DNA of 25,951 nucleotides, taken from CAYJMQ01 sp964392415. GTDB lineage: Bacteria > Bdellovibrionota > JACOXK01 > 2-02-FULL-40-11. The translations under genes were made by a program, and so were the position numbers. The notes under the pieces were generated by a model. That model had not been told where the DNA came from. It saw only the letters and a list, made by a program, of their open reading frames with translations, and made no database searches. Below, piece by piece: positions 22,700 through 25,951 of this stretch (the stretch's first letter is position 1; the number at the start of each line of letters is the position of its first letter). Location: NCBI GenBank assembly GCA_964392415.1, contig CAYMPL010000025.1, forward strand, positions 1 to 25,951, written 5' to 3'.

Positions 22700-24075
22700 G
22701 GTGATCTCCTATTAAAGAGAAGAAATAAAATCAGAGATGCTGCTATTCCGGGATAGAGGGGTTCTATGGTTTGACACCACGGTAAATGAAGGAATTTATC
22801 CCCTATGTAAAAGAAACCAGCCAGCGTTAAGCCACCCAGCATGCTGGCAACACCGGCTCGGTGGTGTTTTTTCCCGCGGTACCAAAATCCAATCATGAGG
22901 GGGACAAGGAGAGCTGAAGCGGTGATGGAGCCAAAGAGTTTCCAGATGGTTTTTATCGAGCCGAGATAAAACGCGAGGAAAATGGCGAGGCAACCTGAAA
23001 AAAGGATCCCCAGTCGCGTCATAAAGACAACTCTTCTTTCTGAAGCTGCCGGATTTAAAATTTTCTGATAGAGATCCCGTCCAATAGTGGTACCGCCAAC
23101 GAAAAGATAAGAATCGACCGTTGACATGACTGTGGCGATCATGCCGGTGATAAAAATCCCTTTGAAGACAGGGGGGAGGACGGCATCGGCCAGATAAAAA
23201 TAGGCATGTTTCGGATCAATCTGGGGAAAAGCGGCTCGAGCGTATATGCCGGCAAATGTAGTACAGAGATCAAACATCATCCAAAAGAGGACCGATAATA
23301 AAATTCCTTTCCTGGCAACGGCAGGCTTCTCTGCCGCGTAGCATCGCTGATAAAAGTTGGGATCGACAAGTGTGGTGGCTGCAATAAATCCCCAGATCAG
23401 AATTTGGGAAAAAGGTTCCCCCCCTGTCAGACTGAAATGAGAAGCGGGGGTTTTCGTGGTGAGATATTCCCATCCTCCCAATTTGAAAAATGAAAAGGGA
23501 ATGAGGAGCGCCACTCCGATACACATAAAAACAAATTGCAGCATGTCGGTGTAAACATCGGCAGTGAATCCACCCATGATCGTATAGACCATGGAAAAGA
23601 GACCGCCGATAAGAATGCAGATGGGAAGAGGCCAGCCAAAGAGGACTTGGAGCAGAATACCGAGAGAGAGGACATAGGCCACAGGGATGACATTTAAAAA
23701 ATTAAGAACCAGTCCAATTTTTCTTGCTGTTTTTCCATAAAAAATTTCAAGTTGATCAGGGAGCGTGTATTGATTGGATTCCCGCAATCGAGCGGCCAAA
23801 AAGAGCGCGAAAACGATGTAGGCGAGATACCAGAAGAATCCTTGTGTGACCCAGTTATAGAGGCCAGAGGAATAAGAAATTTCACCAACTCCGATGATTC
23901 CGCCATACCAGGTGCTGACGAGGGAGCCGACAAAGAGAGGGAGAGTGAGTCGCCTCCCCATCAGAAGAAACGATTCCATCTTTTCTTTTCGTCTGGAGAC
24001 GACATAGCCGATCCAAAGAATAACAGAAAAGTACAAAATTAGAATCGCTATATCAATGGAAGAGAGCGTTATCAC
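22696..24075 (-). CDS. Sodium:solute symporter (SSS family), candidate thiamine or thiamine-precursor importer
   Basis: The protein has 459 aa with about 12-13 membrane helices; GTG start preceded by AAGGTGG. SSS features are the opening IAILILYFSVILWIGYVVSRRKEKMESFLLMGRRLTLPLFVGSLVSTWYGGIIGVGE, then GGFTADVYTDMLQFVFMCIGV and TGMIATVMSTVDSYLFVGGTTIGRDLYQ. These match the PanF/PutP group (COG0591). It lies in the operon led by a TPP riboswitch, so its cargo is probably thiamine, its pyrimidine precursor or a degradation product; members called ThiV have been predicted on the same grounds in other bacteria. The exact substrate is inferred, not visible. It is followed by an overlapping 32-aa gene. 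Confidence 0.9.
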   Translation of the reverse strand: MITLSSIDIAILILYFSVILWIGYVVSRRKEKMESFLLMGRRLTLPLFVGSLVSTWYGGIIGVGEISYSSGLYNWVTQGFFWYLAYIVFALFLAARLRESNQYTLPDQLEIFYGKTARKIGLVLNFLNVIPVAYVLSLGILLQVLFGWPLPICILIGGLFSMVYTIMGGFTADVYTDMLQFVFMCIGVALLIPFSFFKLGGWEYLTTKTPASHFSLTGGEPFSQILIWGFIAATTLVDPNFYQRCYAAEKPAVARKGILLSVLFWMMFDLCTTFAGIYARAAFPQIDPKHAYFYLADAVLPPVFKGIFITGMIATVMSTVDSYLFVGGTTIGRDLYQKILNPAASERRVVFMTRLGILFSGCLAIFLAFYLGSIKTIWKLFGSITASALLVPLMIGFWYRGKKHHRAGVASMLGGLTLAGFFYIGDKFLHLPWCQTIEPLYPGIAASLILFLLFNRRSP

Positions 24076-24110
24076 GCAACCACCTTTTGCTGATTAAAAA
24101 ACTGAATTAA

Positions 24111-24326
24111 TTATTTTTCTAAATTATACTCATGGAGAGCGTCAAAACCGCCACCAGTTATTTCAATAGTCGGAACATCTTTCATTCCTTTAGATGTAAA
24201 TTTGGCTTTAAACATGAACCTAACGGATTCGTCTTTATCGATTACTTCTCTTAAAATGAGGGCTAAATTAGCTATGTTCGTTTGAGTTATTAGAGTGAGG
24301 AAAAGAAGTACGTATATTTTTTTCAT
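24111..24326 (-). CDS. 71-aa exported-looking protein directly under the TPP riboswitch
   Basis: Start taken at the ATG at 24326 (MKKIYVLLFLTLITQTNIANLA), with AAAGGAG 6 nt upstream; that site is part of the riboswitch 3' end. A longer frame starting at 24359 would begin inside the riboswitch and is rejected. The N-terminus looks like a Sec signal peptide or single anchor. The remaining ~50 residues (REVIDKDESVRFMFKAKFTSKG...VPTIEITGGGFDALHEYNLEK) are soluble with likely beta strands. I recognise no family and no cofactor motif. The symporter start follows after 35 bases. It might be a ligand-capturing or assembly partner of the transporter, or a decayed gene. Confidence 0.6.
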   Translation of the reverse strand: MKKIYVLLFLTLITQTNIANLALILREVIDKDESVRFMFKAKFTSKGMKDVPTIEITGGGFDALHEYNLEK

Positions 24327-24331
24327 TTTTT

Positions 24332-24417
24332 CTCCTTTCGCCAGCATTACCTGGATCAAGTTATAGGGTCGCTCAACCTATTCGAGCCTCTCAGCTGGAT
24401 ACCCAGCTCCCCTGTTA
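24332..24417 (-). ncRNA. TPP riboswitch (THI element)
   Basis: On the minus strand the conserved parts appear in order: ACAGGGGAGC, TGGGTATCCA stem, GCTGAGAGG (TPP pyrimidine-binding CTGAGA), ACCCT, AACTTGATCCAGG, then GTAATGCTGGCGAAAGGAG (pyrophosphate-sensing domain). This is the thi-box consensus with small changes (ACTTGATC for ACCTGATC, AAAGGAG for AAGGGA). The 3' end holds the ribosome site of the 71-aa gene, so TPP binding would hide it and block translation. No U-rich terminator follows. Confidence 0.95.
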
Positions 24418-24429
24418 AAGATGTTGTTT

Positions 24430-24457
24430 ATTTTTCACAATGGCGCCCGTATGTCAA
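24430..24457 (-). promoter_or_regulatory. Promoter of the TPP-riboswitch operon
   Basis: On the minus strand TTGACA (24457-24452) is followed after 16 bp by AAAAAT (24435-24430). The -35 is perfect and the -10 weak. The start would be near 24423, just before the riboswitch. Confidence 0.55.
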
Positions 24458-24628
24458 ATTATTTCTTTTTTGTTTGAGATTCTGATATTTTGTTTTTATG
24501 AAACATAATTTCATGCTTTTTTTATTTTTTAGGACTTACGATGAATGTTGCATATTCTGGAGAAGCTATTAAATCTAGCAGTTTCCTGAAAAACTCGATT
24601 ATACCAATCCAAGGAAATTTCGGTTTTG

Positions 24629-25726
24629 TCATTTCATTGGCCATTGAGAACCAAAGGTTGTCTGCGCTCTCCATCTATTGTGCTGGGCGCAAAGAATCCG
24701 TAAGTTTTCTTCCGTCGATTTTCCCCCAAGCGCGAATGGCTCAACATGATCCAGCTGCAAGAATCCCTTTTCGTTGCATCGTTTTCCATTTGGGCTTTCG
24801 TATGCGCATTGTCCTCCATCCCTTTCCCAAACTTTTCTCTTTATTTCCTGGGGAATATAACGACTGAGAAATTTCTCTGATTTTTCAGGTTCACTTCCGC
24901 ATCGCAAGCCATTTTCTGATTTTCTTTTCTCAAGGCGCTCCACTTTTCTCATCGGATCTCTTTTCTCAAGCATGTCTTCTAACGCCTGATTAAAAATATC
25001 TTCGAATTTACCTTCCGGAAACTTATGCCTTAAAATCTCCTTTGCCCTCTCAATTTTTCCTGCCAGCCCTTCATCCGCGCAAAACTCGATCTTTACCCTC
25101 CTTCTTGCCACAAGCTCTGTTTTACTTTCCTCAAAGTTACTGCCGCCGGAGGCGGTATAAATTTGGGCAGTTTGAGATTTAGGAGTTGTATTTGCAAGGG
25201 GCAAGAGAAACTCGCCCCCTCTAACTGGGGGAGGGGATTTCTCTTGCCCTATCGCTTCAACTCTTCTTTTATCTTCAAAAACAGGGAGCCTCCGAATCTT
25301 ATCCCTGACCGTCTCTCTCTGGGTTAAAAATTGGGAATCCAAAATAGCTTCTGTCTCTCTCTTTGATTTTGCGATGACCTGAGCCACTATCGCCCCTACA
25401 TTCTCTTTGCTTACATGGGGTTCTATAAGAGAGAGTGTCGTAAGATTGACTTTTCCCTTTTCAATGAGTCCCAGAACCTCAGGGAAAATAAGCGTCATCT
25501 TTGCCGCCTGAATTCTTCTGTAAGCGGAGCTCTCGGAATAGTGGAACCTTTCTCTTAAATAGTTAAAAAGGGATGAATAGCCCTCTTTGGCGTAGAGCCT
25601 TCTTTTCCAAATCTGAGAAAGGTGGGCAATGACTTCGCAAAGCGCCTCCCTTTCCTTCTGAACAATCAAAGAAAAATGAGCCAAAAGTTCATGATCTTTG
25701 AGTTTATTTATGTTTTCTAAATGCAT
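24629..25726 (-). CDS. HNH endonuclease-type protein with helical N-terminal domain
   Basis: Start taken at the ATG at 25726 (MHLENINKLKDHELL), with AAAGGAG 7-8 nt before it. The longer frame from 25801 starts upstream of the promoter. The protein has 365 aa. The N-terminal half is helical (ALCEVIAHLSQIWKRRLYAKEGYSSLFNYLRERFHYSESSAYRRIQAAKM), a domain common in HNH proteins of deltaproteobacteria and Bdellovibrio. The C-terminal HNH nuclease reads VWERDGGQCAYES...CNEKGFLQLDHVEPFALGGKSTEENLRILCAQHN, with intact catalytic DH and HN. Targets unknown; such genes are often multi-copy. Between the halves lie two palindromic inserts read in frame (25143-25155, 25199-25249). Confidence 0.85.
   Translation of the reverse strand: MHLENINKLKDHELLAHFSLIVQKEREALCEVIAHLSQIWKRRLYAKEGYSSLFNYLRERFHYSESSAYRRIQAAKMTLIFPEVLGLIEKGKVNLTTLSLIEPHVSKENVGAIVAQVIAKSKRETEAILDSQFLTQRETVRDKIRRLPVFEDKRRVEAIGQEKSPPPVRGGEFLLPLANTTPKSQTAQIYTASGGSNFEESKTELVARRRVKIEFCADEGLAGKIERAKEILRHKFPEGKFEDIFNQALEDMLEKRDPMRKVERLEKRKSENGLRCGSEPEKSEKFLSRYIPQEIKRKVWERDGGQCAYESPNGKRCNEKGFLQLDHVEPFALGGKSTEENLRILCAQHNRWRAQTTFGSQWPMK
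25143..25155. repeat. Small in-frame palindrome CCGCC-GGA-GGCGG in the HNH gene
   Basis: A perfect 5-bp arm GC palindrome, read on the coding strand as TASGG. It lies in the variable linker, 43 bases from a larger palindrome, and is more GC-rich than its surroundings. Confidence 0.45.
25199..25249. repeat. 51-bp palindromic insert in frame within the HNH gene
   Basis: GGGCAAGAGAAA (25199-25210) is perfectly complementary to TTTCTCTTGCCC (25238-25249). Inside, CCCCTC (25216-25221) pairs with GAGGGG (25231-25236). The element is exactly 17 codons long and encodes GQEKSPPPVRGGEFLLP within the linker between the N-terminal and HNH domains. Confidence 0.65.
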
Positions 25727-25747
25727 CGGAATCTCCTTTTTTTCGAG

Positions 25748-25756
25748 AGTATACCA
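25748..25756 (-). promoter_or_regulatory. Extended -10 promoter of the HNH gene
   Basis: The minus strand reads TGGTATACT, an extended -10 (TGn-TATACT). No good -35 is present 17 bp upstream. The start would be near 25741, giving a 15-base leader with the ribosome site. Confidence 0.5.
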
Positions 25757-25866
25757 CTGAATTTTTGGCCCTTTTAAACAGCCGAAATGGACTTGAGACA
25801 AAGAAAAAAATCAAATGCTGAAATATGTGAAAATGGAATTTGAATGAGAAGAAAGAGGTATTATGA

Positions 25867-25951
25867 ATGCCTGAGAGCTATTCTACGAGTAGTTCTCGAA
25901 AAAAGAGTGGAAATTCCAGAAAAGTGTGTCAAGCGAAATCACATAAAAAAG
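25867..25951 (+). CDS. Possible start of a gene cut by the window edge
   Basis: The ATG at 25867 is preceded by AGAGG at about 7 nt and opens a frame that stays open for 28 codons to the window end. The visible residues (MPESYSTSSSRKKSGNSRKV...) are rich in Ser, Lys and Arg with no recognisable domain. It is divergent from the HNH gene. Too short to judge whether it is coding. Confidence 0.3.
   Translation, partial: MPESYSTSSSRKKSGNSRKVCQAKSHKK

Noticed and set aside
24327..24359. Longer start of the 71-aa protein inside the riboswitch
   Set aside because: Its first codons are conserved riboswitch bases; a better ribosome site precedes the ATG at 24326.
24541..24867. Plus-strand 108-aa frame
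   Set aside because: It lies antisense to the HNH domain end, has no ribosome site and no recognisable sequence.
1..25951. Mobile element, prophage or CRISPR array
   Set aside because: No transposase, integrase, phage structural gene or regularly spaced repeat array is present; the palindromes are short and non-autonomous.

Overview
The window looks like a chromosomal stretch of a Gram-negative (two-membrane) bacterium of moderate GC. It carries lipid-biosynthesis, AsmA-like, outer-membrane and lipoprotein genes, two sigma-54 promoters and a FliA-type sigma factor. That gene mix, the many GTG/TTG starts and the HNH protein type resemble deltaproteobacterial or Bdellovibrio-like candidate lineages; this is inference only. 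No insertion sequence, prophage, CRISPR array or rRNA is visible. What is unusual is the number of short palindromic elements at gene ends and, in frame, inside genes.

Layout. 1-355: tail of a RatA/COQ10-like SRPBCC gene, facing an outer-membrane-type protein gene (minus, ends 391) that has its own sigma-54 promoter. 2137-2751: matrixin-like lipoprotein protease (minus). 2975-3045: tRNA-Gly(CCC). 3174-4322: AAA_14/DUF4143 ATPase with a palindrome at its start. 4323-8994: structured leader, TauE/SafE permease, PlsB-like acyltransferase, GpsA and an APP1-like phosphatase. The last three could make glycerol-3-phosphate, acylate it, and dephosphorylate phosphatidate. 9066-9506: DoxX (minus). 9697-14729: FAD dehydrogenase, M14 carboxypeptidase, histidine kinase and sigma-54 activator. 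14839-17621: sigma-54 promoter, FliA-like sigma factor, HD-GYP phosphodiesterase and HflX. 17686-17892: YacG (minus). 17992-18870: MarC-family protein and a small orphan. 18945-22556: large AsmA-like protein (minus). 22601-24457 (minus): TPP riboswitch, 71-aa exported-looking protein, sodium:solute symporter and a 32-aa membrane protein. 24629-25726: HNH protein (minus). A gene may begin at the right edge.

How the genes work together. The kinase and activator lie just upstream of an exact sigma-54 promoter that drives a second sigma factor, so the block 11786-16381 reads as a kinase, activator, sigma-54, sigma-28, c-di-GMP cascade. A second exact sigma-54 site precedes the outer-membrane gene. 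The riboswitch-led minus-strand operon is best read as a thiamine or thiamine-precursor uptake system with a previously overlooked 32-aa subunit.

The least explained structure is a composite double-hairpin element. It occurs twice, in opposite orientation, each time between convergent genes. It contributes a stop codon and consists of one conserved GNRA-capped hairpin plus one hairpin whose sequence differs completely between copies.
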